Shown piece by piece: positions 33,196 through 43,141 of a stretch of 64,000 nucleotides of DNA. The DNA lies in contig JAAZGO010000021.1 of the NCBI GenBank assembly GCA_012511175.1, positions 1 through 64,000 on the forward strand, written 5' to 3'. Below the pieces are notes generated by a model. It worked only from the letters and a program-made list of their open reading frames with translations. It was not told where the DNA came from and ran no database searches. The position numbers and the translations under genes are program-made. The DNA is from Fastidiosipila sp. (lineage in GTDB: Bacteria; Bacillota; Clostridia; Saccharofermentanales; DTU023). Positions within the stretch are counted from its first letter, which is position 1. Each line of letters starts with the position of its first letter.

Positions 33196-34542
33196 ATGCA
33201 GGGGTGTGCCGAAAAGCAGCCGCAGCGGTGGAAGGGAATCAGCGCGGCATTTTTGAGCGGCCAGGCCGTTTCCATCCTGGGTTCTGGCCTGGTTCAGTTC
33301 GCCATCATCTGGTTTGTCACCATGCGGGCCAACTCCGGCACCGCCCTCATGATCATCACCTTGACCTCTTTCATCCCCCAGCTGGTCATCGCCCCTTTCG
33401 CAGGCGTCTGGGCCGACCGGCACGACCGGCGCTGGCTGATCATCCTTTCGGATTCGGGCATCGCCCTGGTGACCCTGGCCACCGCTATCTTTTTCCTTCT
33501 GGGCTACGATCGGGTCTGGATGATTTACATCGCGGCCGCCATCCGGTCCCTGGGCGGCGGCATCCAGAGCCCCGCCATTAAAGCCCTGATTCCACAGATC
33601 ACGCCGCACAAGGAACTGGTACGGATCAACGGGCTTTACAGTACCCTGGACAATGTCGTTTTACTGCTGTCGCCTGTCCTGGGCGGCGCGCTCATCACCC
33701 TCTTTCCCGTCTGGATCGTCTTCATGGTCGACGTGGCGACCGCCGCCATCGCTGTCTCCATCATGCTGGGTCTGCCCGTCCCCCATCAGCGGACCGGCAT
33801 TATCACGACGGCGACCGGCCGCCGGCCCCGCCTGAAGCCGGGAACCACCTGGGGTTTCCCGACACCGGAGGAACTGGAAATTGCGGCCGCCGGGGAGGAC
33901 CTGGAAGACGTCTCTTTGCCGCATGAACCGGTCACCCGCCAATTCCGCAGGGGTTTCGCCTATGTCGGGACCAACCCGGTCATCCGCAACCTCATGATCA
34001 TTTATGCCCTCTTCATGGTGCTGCTGTCCCCCATCGCCACCCTCTTCCCCCTCTTCATCAGGCGCCACTTCGACGCCCAGGTCTGGCGGGTCTCTGCTGC
34101 CCAGACGGCTGTCTTCACCGGCATGGCCGCTGGGGGCCTGGCCGTATCGCTCAAGGGCCAGTTTAAAAGCAAACTCAACACCATCCGCATGTCGGGCTTG
34201 CTGGTAGCGGCGGGAACCCTGGGCCTGGCCTGCTTCGGCCTGGTCGACTCCCCTCTCTTTGTTCTCTTCATCGCCCTGGCCTTCTTGTTGGGCATCATCG
34301 TGCCCTTCTACACGACAGCTGTCACCACTTTTTTCCAGGAGCAGGTGGAGCGGGCCTACCACGGCCGCGTCTTTTCACTGCTTTACATGGTCGGCTCCGC
34401 AGCCATCCCCCTGGGCGCCGCCATTTTCGGCCCCCTGGCCGACCTCTTCCCCATCGCCTATCTGCTTTTGTTCACCTCAGCCGCCCAGCTTCTGATCCTG
34501 ATCTTCTCCTGGAAAGCAGTTCCCAAGGGCTTCCGGGAGTAG
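33196..34542 (+). CDS. MFS transporter (EntS-like exporter family)
   Basis: This is a 12-helix major facilitator of about 448 residues, resembling the enterobactin exporter/macrolide-efflux branch. The first helix contains FLSGQAVSILGSGLVQFAIIW; the loop-2/3 motif is seen as GVWADRHDRRWLII. A cytoplasmic insert of about 50 polar residues lies between helices 6 and 7 (near 190-250). Two starts are possible: ATG at 33,160 and ATG at 33,196. Neither has a Shine-Dalgarno sequence; the second fits homologues and the extended -10 box better. It is transcribed away from tldD. The substrate is unknown. Confidence 0.85.
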   Translation: MQGCAEKQPQRWKGISAAFLSGQAVSILGSGLVQFAIIWFVTMRANSGTALMIITLTSFIPQLVIAPFAGVWADRHDRRWLIILSDSGIALVTLATAIFFLLGYDRVWMIYIAAAIRSLGGGIQSPAIKALIPQITPHKELVRINGLYSTLDNVVLLLSPVLGGALITLFPVWIVFMVDVATAAIAVSIMLGLPVPHQRTGIITTATGRRPRLKPGTTWGFPTPEELEIAAAGEDLEDVSLPHEPVTRQFRRGFAYVGTNPVIRNLMIIYALFMVLLSPIATLFPLFIRRHFDAQVWRVSAAQTAVFTGMAAGGLAVSLKGQFKSKLNTIRMSGLLVAAGTLGLACFGLVDSPLFVLFIALAFLLGIIVPFYTTAVTTFFQEQVERAYHGRVFSLLYMVGSAAIPLGAAIFGPLADLFPIAYLLLFTSAAQLLILIFSWKAVPKGFRE

Positions 34543-34574
34543 TTTTGGGTTCGGGCGTTTTTTCCGGCGTAATT

Positions 34575-34583
34575 TGCTATACT
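34575..34583 (+). promoter_or_regulatory. Extended -10 promoter element of enolase
   Basis: TGCTATACT (34,575-34,583, within TTTGCTATACTATCG) matches an extended -10 box, as before the MFS gene. The leader to the start codon is about 50 bases. No -35 consensus is visible. Confidence 0.55.
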
Positions 34584-34633
34584 ATCGCCTGGATCGACAA
34601 ATTTCAATTTGTGATTTTGAATCAGGAGGATAA

Positions 34634-35947
<1,314 letters not shown>

Positions 35948-35969
35948 ACAAAATTGTTTTCGCGCCTCT

Positions 35970-36000
35970 GAGCCGCTCTCCCGGGAGCGGCTCTTTTTTT
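35970..36000 (+). terminator. Rho-independent terminator after enolase
   Basis: GAGCCGCTC (35,970-35,978) and GAGCGGCTC (35,985-35,993) form a perfect nine-pair GC-rich stem with a six-base loop, followed by seven Ts. It begins about 22 bases after the eno stop. The end of its T run overlaps the stop codon of the convergent flavin-binding gene. Confidence 0.96.
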
Positions 36001-36379
36001 ACAGGGTCTGCGTTGCCCGGGTCACCGTGATGATAAGAACGGCCCGTGCCCAGGGAAAGGAATCCTTGATTTTCTCGTAATCTGGGCCTTCCGCGCGAAC
36101 CTCCCCGTTTCCGGTAAGCAGGAATCCAGTGCCCCTGTAGGTCAGGCCCTGAACCTCCCGGTTGGAGATGGAGAGCTTGACTGTGCTGTCCACGGCCAGG
36201 TTTCGCTCGGTTTCCCGCATCCCTCCCACAGGGAGCAGGAGCCGGTTTCCTTCGATGCGGGCATAGCTGTTCCAGGAGTTGGCCAGATGAGCGCCATCCT
36301 CGCCCTGGGTGACCAGAGTCAAGGCGGCGTCAGGCGGGGAACTTAGCACTTCAATCAATTTTTCACTTATCACTTCCAT
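35999..36379 (-). CDS. Pyridoxamine 5'-phosphate oxidase-like FMN-binding protein
   Basis: This small split-barrel protein of 126 residues belongs to the PNPOx-like superfamily. Typical features are HLANSWNSYARIEGNRLLLPVGG in the first third and TYRGTGFLLTGNGEVRAEGPDYEKIK in the second. Members bind FMN or F420/heme and catalyse redox reactions. The full PNPOx active-site arginines are not obvious, so vitamin B6 synthesis should not be assumed. The start codon sits very close to an AGAGG, so the exact start is slightly uncertain. It converges on enolase. Confidence 0.72.
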   Translation of the reverse strand: MEVISEKLIEVLSSPPDAALTLVTQGEDGAHLANSWNSYARIEGNRLLLPVGGMRETERNLAVDSTVKLSISNREVQGLTYRGTGFLLTGNGEVRAEGPDYEKIKDSFPWARAVLIITVTRATQTL

Positions 36380-36456
36380 GCCTCTTTCATAAGCCCGTTA
36401 TGTTTTTTCGATCAGTTCTTCCTGCCTGTAGTCTAACGCTTTCTGCCGGTTTTGTA

Positions 36457-36483
36457 TTGACGAAAAACCCTTCCTTGTATAGT
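36457..36483 (+). promoter_or_regulatory. Promoter of the first proline-rich membrane protein
   Basis: TTGACG (36,457-36,462) and TATAGT (36,478-36,483) are 15 bases apart, with a leader of about 70 bases. The block including CCCTTCCTT and TATAGTGTG recurs almost unchanged before the second paralogue. Confidence 0.65.
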
Positions 36484-36553
36484 GTGAAGCCATCAGCAAA
36501 ACTGCTGTCACAACCCATTTTCAAGATTGACGCCTCGCGTCGGGAGGATCGCC

Positions 36554-38365
36554 ATGGCCAGCAGCAACTCTTACCAGGAAGACGGCCGGAACGCCCCGGA
36601 AACACCGCCTCCGGGCTACCCCCCGCCACCTCCGGCTTACCCGCCCCCACCGCCCCAGGCTTATCCTCCCCCACCCCCTGGCTGGCAGGGCTACCCCGGC
36701 GGTTACTATCCGCCGCCGCAAGCGCCCAAAAAAAAGCTCAGCAGCGCCGCCATTACCGCTATTATTCTGGCCGGCGTCATCGTCTTGGGGGCTGCGGCGG
36801 CTGCCGTCTACTATTTTGTGCTGAAAAAAGACAAGGGACCTGAACCCACCTGGCCCACGACAGAGACCCGGCCGCCCAGAACCACGGCGCCCACCGAGAC
36901 CGAGCCTGTGGAAACCGAGCCGCAGGAGACAGAGCCGGAAGCGGAGTTGTCGGTTTACGCTGAACGGACACGAACCCTTGATCCCTATGAAATCCAGCAC
37001 CTGGGGGCCAACCCCGTGTATTATTACCAGCACCCGACGCTGGACATTGCCATTGATCTGCGGGGAGAAGAAGAAGCAGCCCGCATGATGTATGTCTTCC
37101 CCACGGAAACCGGTTTTACGGTGACCCACCGCCAGGCCATCTCCTATGCGATTGGCTCGCTGAGAGACTATCCGGGAGGCATGGACGTGGAATCCATCAC
37201 GGTCCAAATTGATCTCCTGTCGCCTGAGGAAGAGCAGGCGGAGATTGCCGCCATCAGCACCCGCCGCCTCGAGGGGGAGGAGGTCCTGGTCGAATGGGTC
37301 CGCGTCAAGGACGGCGCGCTTTACGTCCGTGACAATATGGCCGGCGGCCCGGACTCCGCCTGGTACGCCAAAGAACTCTACAATAGCTCCGTCTTTTTTG
37401 ATCATGTCTATTTAAGTCATCATCTGGTGGAAAGTGCCCAGCCGGGGGTTCAGGTGGAAGAGACTCCGGGTGACGCCAACGCCGAATGGGCGGAGATCGT
37501 CAGCCTGCTCCACACCAACCCCGCGGAATTTGAGTGGCGCTACAGCATGCCGCCTTATTCAAGGGATCCCCGGCCGGCCGTTGGCCTGCCCAACTGGGCC
37601 TTCCTGGAGGATCTGTCCACCGTGCCTATCTATGAATACGGCGCCCTGGACCTGAATGGAGACGGCTTCTACGAGTATCTGGTTCACTGTTGCTGTGATT
37701 CTTATGAGTATGGTCCCGAGCGTTACGGCTATTGGGTTGTCTTCACCGAGACGCCCTACGGTTTGCGGCTGATCGGTTTTTGCGGTTCAGGCGAGGCCAA
37801 TCTCGTGTACAGTGACGACCACTTCTATTTTCTGGGGGCCCGCGGTCAGTACGGTGACAACAGCTTCTTTGCGGAAGAGCACAGCATCCCCGTGCCCGCC
37901 ACCTATTTGCGGCCGCTCGAATACACCTACTTCACCAATCTGAACGAACTGATTATCATGGAAAGCGAGGGCGACAGCCTGGATCCGTGGGCAAGCTGGG
38001 TGATCGTCCCTAAACATTTCACCAGCGATGAAGGCTACGAGTATTTTGACTACTACGTGATCAACTCCTTCGAATTCTGGGGCGTGGTCGGAACGCTGGA
38101 CGGGGCTCTGTCAGACAGGGCGACTGTGGTGCCCATCCGGACCCCCTATACAGTGCCGCCCGGGGAGACCGTCGTTCAGCTGCAGGATCCATATCGCATG
38201 CGGAATTTTGTGGACTATCTGGACAGTGAGTTCCACTACTTTCCCTTCGCTGAACAAGACTGGGACAATGCGGTTTCCGTGTCCTCGGTTCTGGCTCTGG
38301 GACCGCCGTTGACCGAAGACAAAGTTATGTCCCTTTTGCCCCACCCGGAACTGCTCGATTATTAG
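36554..38365 (+). CDS. Proline-rich single-pass membrane protein with large external domain, copy 1
   Basis: I do not recognise a named family. The 603-residue protein has a cytoplasmic N-terminus (1-61) packed with PPPPPAYPP/GYP repeats, a KKK stop, one membrane helix (about 65-90), a Thr/Glu/Pro-rich stalk (about 95-135, with TETEPVETEPQETEP) and a folded outer domain of about 460 residues. That domain includes ALDLNGDGFYEYLVH, a DxNxDG calcium-loop-like motif, and a CCCD cluster just after it. There is no signal peptidase site, so it should stay anchored N-in/C-out. The ATG at 36,554 has a GGGAGG site. A closely similar gene follows; each has its own promoter and terminator. The role is unknown; sensing or envelope attachment is possible. 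Confidence 0.85.
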   Translation: MASSNSYQEDGRNAPETPPPGYPPPPPAYPPPPPQAYPPPPPGWQGYPGGYYPPPQAPKKKLSSAAITAIILAGVIVLGAAAAAVYYFVLKKDKGPEPTWPTTETRPPRTTAPTETEPVETEPQETEPEAELSVYAERTRTLDPYEIQHLGANPVYYYQHPTLDIAIDLRGEEEAARMMYVFPTETGFTVTHRQAISYAIGSLRDYPGGMDVESITVQIDLLSPEEEQAEIAAISTRRLEGEEVLVEWVRVKDGALYVRDNMAGGPDSAWYAKELYNSSVFFDHVYLSHHLVESAQPGVQVEETPGDANAEWAEIVSLLHTNPAEFEWRYSMPPYSRDPRPAVGLPNWAFLEDLSTVPIYEYGALDLNGDGFYEYLVHCCCDSYEYGPERYGYWVVFTETPYGLRLIGFCGSGEANLVYSDDHFYFLGARGQYGDNSFFAEEHSIPVPATYLRPLEYTYFTNLNELIIMESEGDSLDPWASWVIVPKHFTSDEGYEYFDYYVINSFEFWGVVGTLDGALSDRATVVPIRTPYTVPPGETVVQLQDPYRMRNFVDYLDSEFHYFPFAEQDWDNAVSVSSVLALGPPLTEDKVMSLLPHPELLDY

Positions 38366-38388
38366 TCTCAGACTTTTGTTCTTGTCAG

Positions 38389-38414
38389 GGAGCCGCCCCG
38401 CGCGGCTCCTTCTT
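38389..38414 (+). terminator. Probable terminator after copy 1
   Basis: GGAGCCGC (38,389-38,396) pairs with GCGGCTCC (38,402-38,409) over a five-base loop, followed by TTCTTTG. The T run is broken, so the strength is uncertain. It separates the two paralogue transcription units. Confidence 0.65.
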
Positions 38415-38460
38415 TGCCCTTTTATAGCTCCGGGCCTTGATAAGAGCCGCTCATCAACAG

Positions 38461-38487
38461 TTGACGGGAAGCCCTTCCTTATATAGT
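38461..38487 (+). promoter_or_regulatory. Promoter of the second proline-rich membrane protein
   Basis: TTGACG (38,461-38,466) and TATAGT (38,482-38,487) again lie 15 bases apart, with the same CCCTTCCTT spacer core and TATAGTGTG as the first copy. The distance to the start codon is also the same within one base. Confidence 0.65.
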
Positions 38488-38556
38488 GTGTAGGCACAGC
38501 AGTACTGCAGTTTCCACCCTTTCGCCCAAAAGACGCCCGGCGCCGGGAGGTTCCCC

Positions 38557-40356
38557 ATGGTCAGCAACCACTCCTACCAGGAAAACGGCCGAAGCCCCAC
38601 GGAAATGCCGCCAGGTTACCCTCCGGCCTATTCGTCTCCACCTTACCCGCCGCCTTATCCGCCGCCTCCCGGCTGGGAGGGCTACCCCGGCGGCTACTAT
38701 CCGCCGCCTCCGCCGCCCAAGAAGAAACTTGGCGCCGGCGCCATCACCGCCATCATCCTGGCAGCCATTGTCTTCCTTGGAGCTGCGGCGGCTGCCGTCT
38801 ACCTGCTGCTTCTGAAAAAAGACAAGCGTCCTGAACCCACTCACTTTCCCACCACAGAAACCCGGCGGCCCCGGACCACGGCACCCGCCGAGACGGAGCC
38901 CGGGGAGACCGAGCCTCAGGAAACCGAGCCGGAAACGGAGTTGTCGGTTTACGCTGAATGGGCGCTGACCCTTGATCCCTATGAAATCCAGCACCTGGGG
39001 GCCAACCCTGTCTATTACTACCAGCATCCGACCCTGGACATCGCCATCGACCTCAGGGGAGAGGAAGAAGCCGCCCGCATGATGTTTGTCTTCCCCACGG
39101 AAAACGGTTTCACCGTAACCCACCGCCAGACCATCTCCTATCAGTTCAATTCTCTGAGGGATTATGAGGCCGGCCATGAAGCAGAAGGCATCACCGTCTG
39201 GATTGACCTCCTGTCAGAGGAACAAAAGCAGAAGGAGCTTGCCCACATTGAAGAGATCGAAAGCCAGGGCACAACGGTCAGGGCCGCCTGGGTTCCGGTA
39301 CAAGGGGGTGAGCTGCTGGTCCGGGATAATTTTACGGCGGGCCCCGGCCCGGCCTGGACTGCCAAAGAACTCTATCAAAGCCCGGTCTTTTTCGATTACG
39401 TCTACCTGAGCCAGCATCTGCTGGACAGCCCTCAACCGGGGATTTCCATCAATGAAACCCCCTTTGATTCAGACGCCGAATGGGAGCGGATTGTCGGCCT
39501 GCTTCACTTCAACCCGGCCGAGTTTGAATGGCGTTACTGCATGCCGCCTTATGCCACGGACATCATGCCGGGAGCCGCCCTGCCCAACGCGGACTTCCTG
39601 ACCATCCTGTTGACCAAGCCGATTTATGAGTACGGCGCTTTGGATCTGAACGGGGACGGTTTTATGGAGTATCTGGTCCACTGTTCCTGTTACGCAACCG
39701 GGGATTTCCCTTATTATGGCTACTGGGTCGTCTTTACGGAGACGCCTTATGGGCTCCGGCTGATTGACTTTTCTGTTGCCGGCGAATCCTCTCTTATCTA
39801 CTGTGAGGATCACTTTTATTTCCTGGATATGGATGCCAGAGAAAACTTCTCCCAGCTCGGGGTCGAAGTGCACAGCATCCCTGTGCGGGCCGCTGACCAG
39901 CGTTCATTCGAATACATCCGCCTCACCGACCTGGGCAGCCTGATGGATGCTGAAGCGGCGGGGGAAGATATGGATTGGTGGAATCCGTGGGTGGTCGTAC
40001 CCCAACTCTTCGTCTTCGAAGACGGCTATGAAAGTCTCTGCTTCCATGTGATCCAACCCCAGAAATTCCGGGGATTTATCGAGTCTTTCGATGACGTTCT
40101 GGCTGGCAAGGCTATCGTGATCCCCTTCCGGACACTCGATACCATGCCGTCCGGTGAAACTGTCATCCCCTTGCAGGATCCCTATCTCATGGGAGCCTTT
40201 GCGGACTTCCTGGCCGGCGCCTACCCCTACTTTCCCTTCACCGAAGAGGTCTGGATCAATGCGGTGCTGATTGAGGACATCCGGGCCCTGGGGCCGCCCC
40301 TGGACCTTGACAAGATGATGCCCCTCTTCCCCCGCCCTGAACTGTTCGGCTACTAG
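38557..40356 (+). CDS. Proline-rich single-pass membrane protein with large external domain, copy 2
   Basis: This is a 599-residue paralogue of the preceding gene with the same plan: proline/tyrosine-rich cytoplasmic segment (1-60), one membrane helix near 64-88, a TETEPGETEPQETEPETE stalk and a long outer domain. The segment after the stalk (DPYEIQHLGANPVYYYQHPTL) is identical over many residues, and ALDLNGDGFMEYLVH repeats the calcium-loop-like motif. The two differ more in the middle of the outer domain. Copy 1 has CCCD where copy 2 has CSCY. The GGGAGG site and ATG match copy 1. Tandem duplication with divergence is clear; the function is unknown. Confidence 0.85.
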   Translation: MVSNHSYQENGRSPTEMPPGYPPAYSSPPYPPPYPPPPGWEGYPGGYYPPPPPPKKKLGAGAITAIILAAIVFLGAAAAAVYLLLLKKDKRPEPTHFPTTETRRPRTTAPAETEPGETEPQETEPETELSVYAEWALTLDPYEIQHLGANPVYYYQHPTLDIAIDLRGEEEAARMMFVFPTENGFTVTHRQTISYQFNSLRDYEAGHEAEGITVWIDLLSEEQKQKELAHIEEIESQGTTVRAAWVPVQGGELLVRDNFTAGPGPAWTAKELYQSPVFFDYVYLSQHLLDSPQPGISINETPFDSDAEWERIVGLLHFNPAEFEWRYCMPPYATDIMPGAALPNADFLTILLTKPIYEYGALDLNGDGFMEYLVHCSCYATGDFPYYGYWVVFTETPYGLRLIDFSVAGESSLIYCEDHFYFLDMDARENFSQLGVEVHSIPVRAADQRSFEYIRLTDLGSLMDAEAAGEDMDWWNPWVVVPQLFVFEDGYESLCFHVIQPQKFRGFIESFDDVLAGKAIVIPFRTLDTMPSGETVIPLQDPYLMGAFADFLAGAYPYFPFTEEVWINAVLIEDIRALGPPLDLDKMMPLFPRPELFGY

Positions 40357-40379
40357 GCCCGCATCGTGGATCCCATTGA

Positions 40380-40405
40380 GGAGCTGCCCGGCGCAGCTCC
40401 TTTTT
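40380..40405 (+). terminator. Rho-independent terminator after copy 2
   Basis: GGAGCTGC (40,380-40,387) pairs with GCAGCTCC (40,393-40,400) over a five-base loop, then TTTTTATT. The T run overlaps the stop codon of the convergent SDR gene. Confidence 0.9.
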
Positions 40406-41147
40406 ATTGGCAGGTAAAACCGCCGTCGACCCCCAGGACCTGGCCTGTGATGAAAGAAGCTTTGTCGGACACGAGAAAGGCCACGGCCTCAGCCACCTCC
40501 TGGGCCGTTCCGATTCGGTGAAGGGGTGTCCTGTCGATCAGGGCGGAAAGCTCTTCTTCCTTGAAGCCCCGGATCATATCGGTCTGGATAACCCCCGGTG
40601 ACACGGCGTTGACCCGGATGCCCGCGGGCGCAACCTCCTGGGCCAGAGAACGGGTCAGCCCGATCAGGCCAGCCTTGCTGGCCGCGTAGGCCGCCTCACA
40701 GGAAGCGCCCAGCACCCCCCACATGGATGACACATTGACGATGCTGCCCGCCTTGTTCTGGATCATGTTGGGCAGGACGGCATGCGACAGCAGGTAGCCC
40801 GATTTCAGATTGGTTGCCAGGACCCGGTCCCAGGTCTCCTCGGGTGTTTCTGTCAAAAGGCCCCAGGAAGCCAGTCCGGCATTGTTGACCAGGACATCGA
40901 TCCGGCCGGTTTCCAGAAGGGCGGCAGCCACCATTTCCCGGACGTCCCTGGGATTGGCCACATCAGCCCGGAGCAGGGTCGCCGCACATCCTGTCTCACG
41001 GAGCCTTGCCAGCAGGTCTTTGGCTTCCTCTTCCGATCGGAAATAATTGACCAGGACATGATAGCCGTCGCGGGCCAGGGTTTCGGAGATGGCAAGTCCG
41101 ATCCCGCGCGCGCCGCCTGTTACCAATGCCGTTTTCTGCCTGCTCAT
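40404..41147 (-). CDS. Short-chain dehydrogenase/reductase (FabG-like)
   Basis: This NAD(P)-dependent oxidoreductase has about 247 residues. The cofactor motif TGGARGIG is at 10-17, NNAG near 88, the catalytic Ser in VNVSSMWG near 140, and YAASK near 153. VNAVSPGVIQTDM follows. It resembles 3-oxoacyl-ACP reductase, but no other fatty acid synthesis gene is near, so the substrate is uncertain. The ATG at 41,147 has an AAGGCGG site; an upstream in-frame start at 41,225 would add 26 residues not found in the family. Confidence 0.9.
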   Translation of the reverse strand: MSRQKTALVTGGARGIGLAISETLARDGYHVLVNYFRSEEEAKDLLARLRETGCAATLLRADVANPRDVREMVAAALLETGRIDVLVNNAGLASWGLLTETPEETWDRVLATNLKSGYLLSHAVLPNMIQNKAGSIVNVSSMWGVLGASCEAAYAASKAGLIGLTRSLAQEVAPAGIRVNAVSPGVIQTDMIRGFKEEELSALIDRTPLHRIGTAQEVAEAVAFLVSDKASFITGQVLGVDGGFTCQ

Positions 41148-41286
41148 GGATGGCCGCCTTTCAACTTCTGGACCCCTGCCCGGGAAGGCTTGTCCTCTTG
41201 TGACTGTCCCGTTATTGTACAACACTCTCAGGCCGGCCTTGCGGGTGTTACAATGAAAGGAAGAAACCTCGGAGGAGAAACTTTCG

Positions 41287-43128
41287 ATGACGGTTCATGA
41301 CAAAGTTGGCCGGCTTCGCGCCTGGATGAAAAAGGAGGGGCTTGATGCCTGCCTGATTGGCACAGCTGACCCTCATAACTCGGAATACGTTGCCCCCTAT
41401 TACCAGGCCAGGGCCTGGCTGACCGGTTTCACAGGGTCGGCAGGCACGGCAGTTGTAACTGCCGGCAGGGCCCTGCTATGGGCCGATGGACGCTACTTCA
41501 TCCAGGCAGAAAAGCAATTGGAAGGATCACCCTTCGAGCTCATGAAGCAGGGCTCCCCCGGCACGCCGGGCCCCTGGGACTGGCTGGCGGAATCGCTGGG
41601 TCCGGGCCAGTGTGTTGCGGTTGACGGCCGCCTGCTCCCCCAAAAAGAAGCGGAGGAGCAGGAGGAAAAACTTGCGGCCCGCAGAATTTCTCTCGTTACT
41701 GACCTGGATCCGGTCGGTCACCTGTGGGAAGACCGGCCGGCTCTGCCTTCCGGCCCTGTTTTTCATCATGACCTTCAATACACCGGCTGGGAAGCGGCGG
41801 ACAAGCTTGCCGCTGTCAGGGAGAAGATGAAGGAGGATGGCGCAGCTTACGCCCTCTACGTGGGTCTGGATGATGTCGCCTGGCTCATGAATTTCCGCGG
41901 AAGTGATGTTCCCCATAGTGCGGTTGCCATGGCCTTTGCCCTGATCGCGGAAGAGGAGGCCTTTCTTTTTATCGATCCGGTGAAAGTCAACCGTGAAATG
42001 GCGGGCATTTTCTCAAAACAGGGGATCACCCTTTTGCCCTATCAGGAAATCGGGGAAAAGCTGCAGGGGCTTTCCCCGGGCCTGCTGGTCACCGACACCG
42101 GGCGGACAGGCCGGTCCCTGATCGAGGCCCTGCCCGGCCATGTCAAGGTCCTGGCCAGGAAAGATTATCCCTACCTGATGAAGGCCGAGCTGAACGAGGT
42201 TGAGCTCATGTGCCAGCTCCGGGCCGGCATCCGGGACAGCGTGGCAGTCACGCGCTACCTACACTTCGTGAAGACCCGGGCAGCCCGGGAGGGCTTGAGC
42301 GAGATTGAGACCGCAGAAAAGCTGGCCTCCATCCGCCGTGAATCCGGGAACTTCATCATCGAAAGTTTCCCGACCATCTCAGCTTACGGGGCCAACGCTG
42401 CCATGATGCATTACCAGGCAAGCCCCGAAGCGCATAGTCTCCTGGCAGAGAAAGGCTTCTACCTTGTCGACTGCGGGGCCCAAAGCCTGGATGGCACCAC
42501 CGACATCACCCGGACCGTCTCCCTGGGTCATCTGACCGAACAGGAAAAACGCGACTACACCATGACCCTGAAATCCCATATCGCCCTGGCTTCGCAACCC
42601 TTTTTGCGGGAGACCAGCGGTGTGGCCCTGGATGCCATTGCCCGGTCGGTCATGTGGCGTTACGGGCTGGACTACAAGTGCGGAACCGGTCACGGATTCG
42701 GCTACCTCTCGGGTGTCCACGAAGGCCCTCAGCGGCTGACACATAATCCCCGGGCTGGCAGCTATGGTTTCCGCGAACATATGGTCATCACCATCGAACC
42801 CGGCGTTTACCGCCAGGGCAAACATGGGATACGGCTGGAAAACGACTACCTGGTGCTCAAGGCCAATCAGGCGGTTGCATTCCGGGATGGCATGCCATCG
42901 CTCGTCGAGTCCGAAGAGCTCCTGAACGAAGACGGCGATGTCTTCCTTCGTTTCCAGACCATGACCTATGTCCCCTTTGATCGCCCGGCCATTGATCCGG
43001 CCCTCCTCACGCTGGAGGAAACAGCCTGGCTGAACGATTACCACCAGTCGGTACGAGAGGCGGTCATTCCCTCTCTTGCGGATGAGGACCTGGTCCGTTT
43101 TGTCCTGGACCAGACAGAACCCTTGTGA
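41287..43128 (+). CDS. pepP: Aminopeptidase P family protein (Xaa-Pro aminopeptidase, M24B)
   Basis: This metallopeptidase removes an N-terminal residue that precedes proline. The 613-residue, three-domain form has two creatinase-like N domains (about 1-300) and a pita-bread catalytic domain. Metal ligands are seen as Asp in VDCGAQSLDGTTDITR (two Asp), His in GTGHGFGYLSGVHEGP, Glu in ITIEPGVYR and Glu in GIRLEN. It has a GGAGGAG site. It is cytoplasmic and followed after 13 bases by the NAD synthetase gene, so the two probably share an mRNA. Confidence 0.93.
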   Translation: MTVHDKVGRLRAWMKKEGLDACLIGTADPHNSEYVAPYYQARAWLTGFTGSAGTAVVTAGRALLWADGRYFIQAEKQLEGSPFELMKQGSPGTPGPWDWLAESLGPGQCVAVDGRLLPQKEAEEQEEKLAARRISLVTDLDPVGHLWEDRPALPSGPVFHHDLQYTGWEAADKLAAVREKMKEDGAAYALYVGLDDVAWLMNFRGSDVPHSAVAMAFALIAEEEAFLFIDPVKVNREMAGIFSKQGITLLPYQEIGEKLQGLSPGLLVTDTGRTGRSLIEALPGHVKVLARKDYPYLMKAELNEVELMCQLRAGIRDSVAVTRYLHFVKTRAAREGLSEIETAEKLASIRRESGNFIIESFPTISAYGANAAMMHYQASPEAHSLLAEKGFYLVDCGAQSLDGTTDITRTVSLGHLTEQEKRDYTMTLKSHIALASQPFLRETSGVALDAIARSVMWRYGLDYKCGTGHGFGYLSGVHEGPQRLTHNPRAGSYGFREHMVITIEPGVYRQGKHGIRLENDYLVLKANQAVAFRDGMPSLVESEELLNEDGDVFLRFQTMTYVPFDRPAIDPALLTLEETAWLNDYHQSVREAVIPSLADEDLVRFVLDQTEPL

Positions 43129-43141
43129 AGGAAGGCGGGCC

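Noticed and set aside
36521-37405. Long - strand open frame opposite the first proline-rich gene
   Set aside because: The repeats read as Gly/Arg-rich low complexity, as expected for the reverse of proline codons; no start site support.
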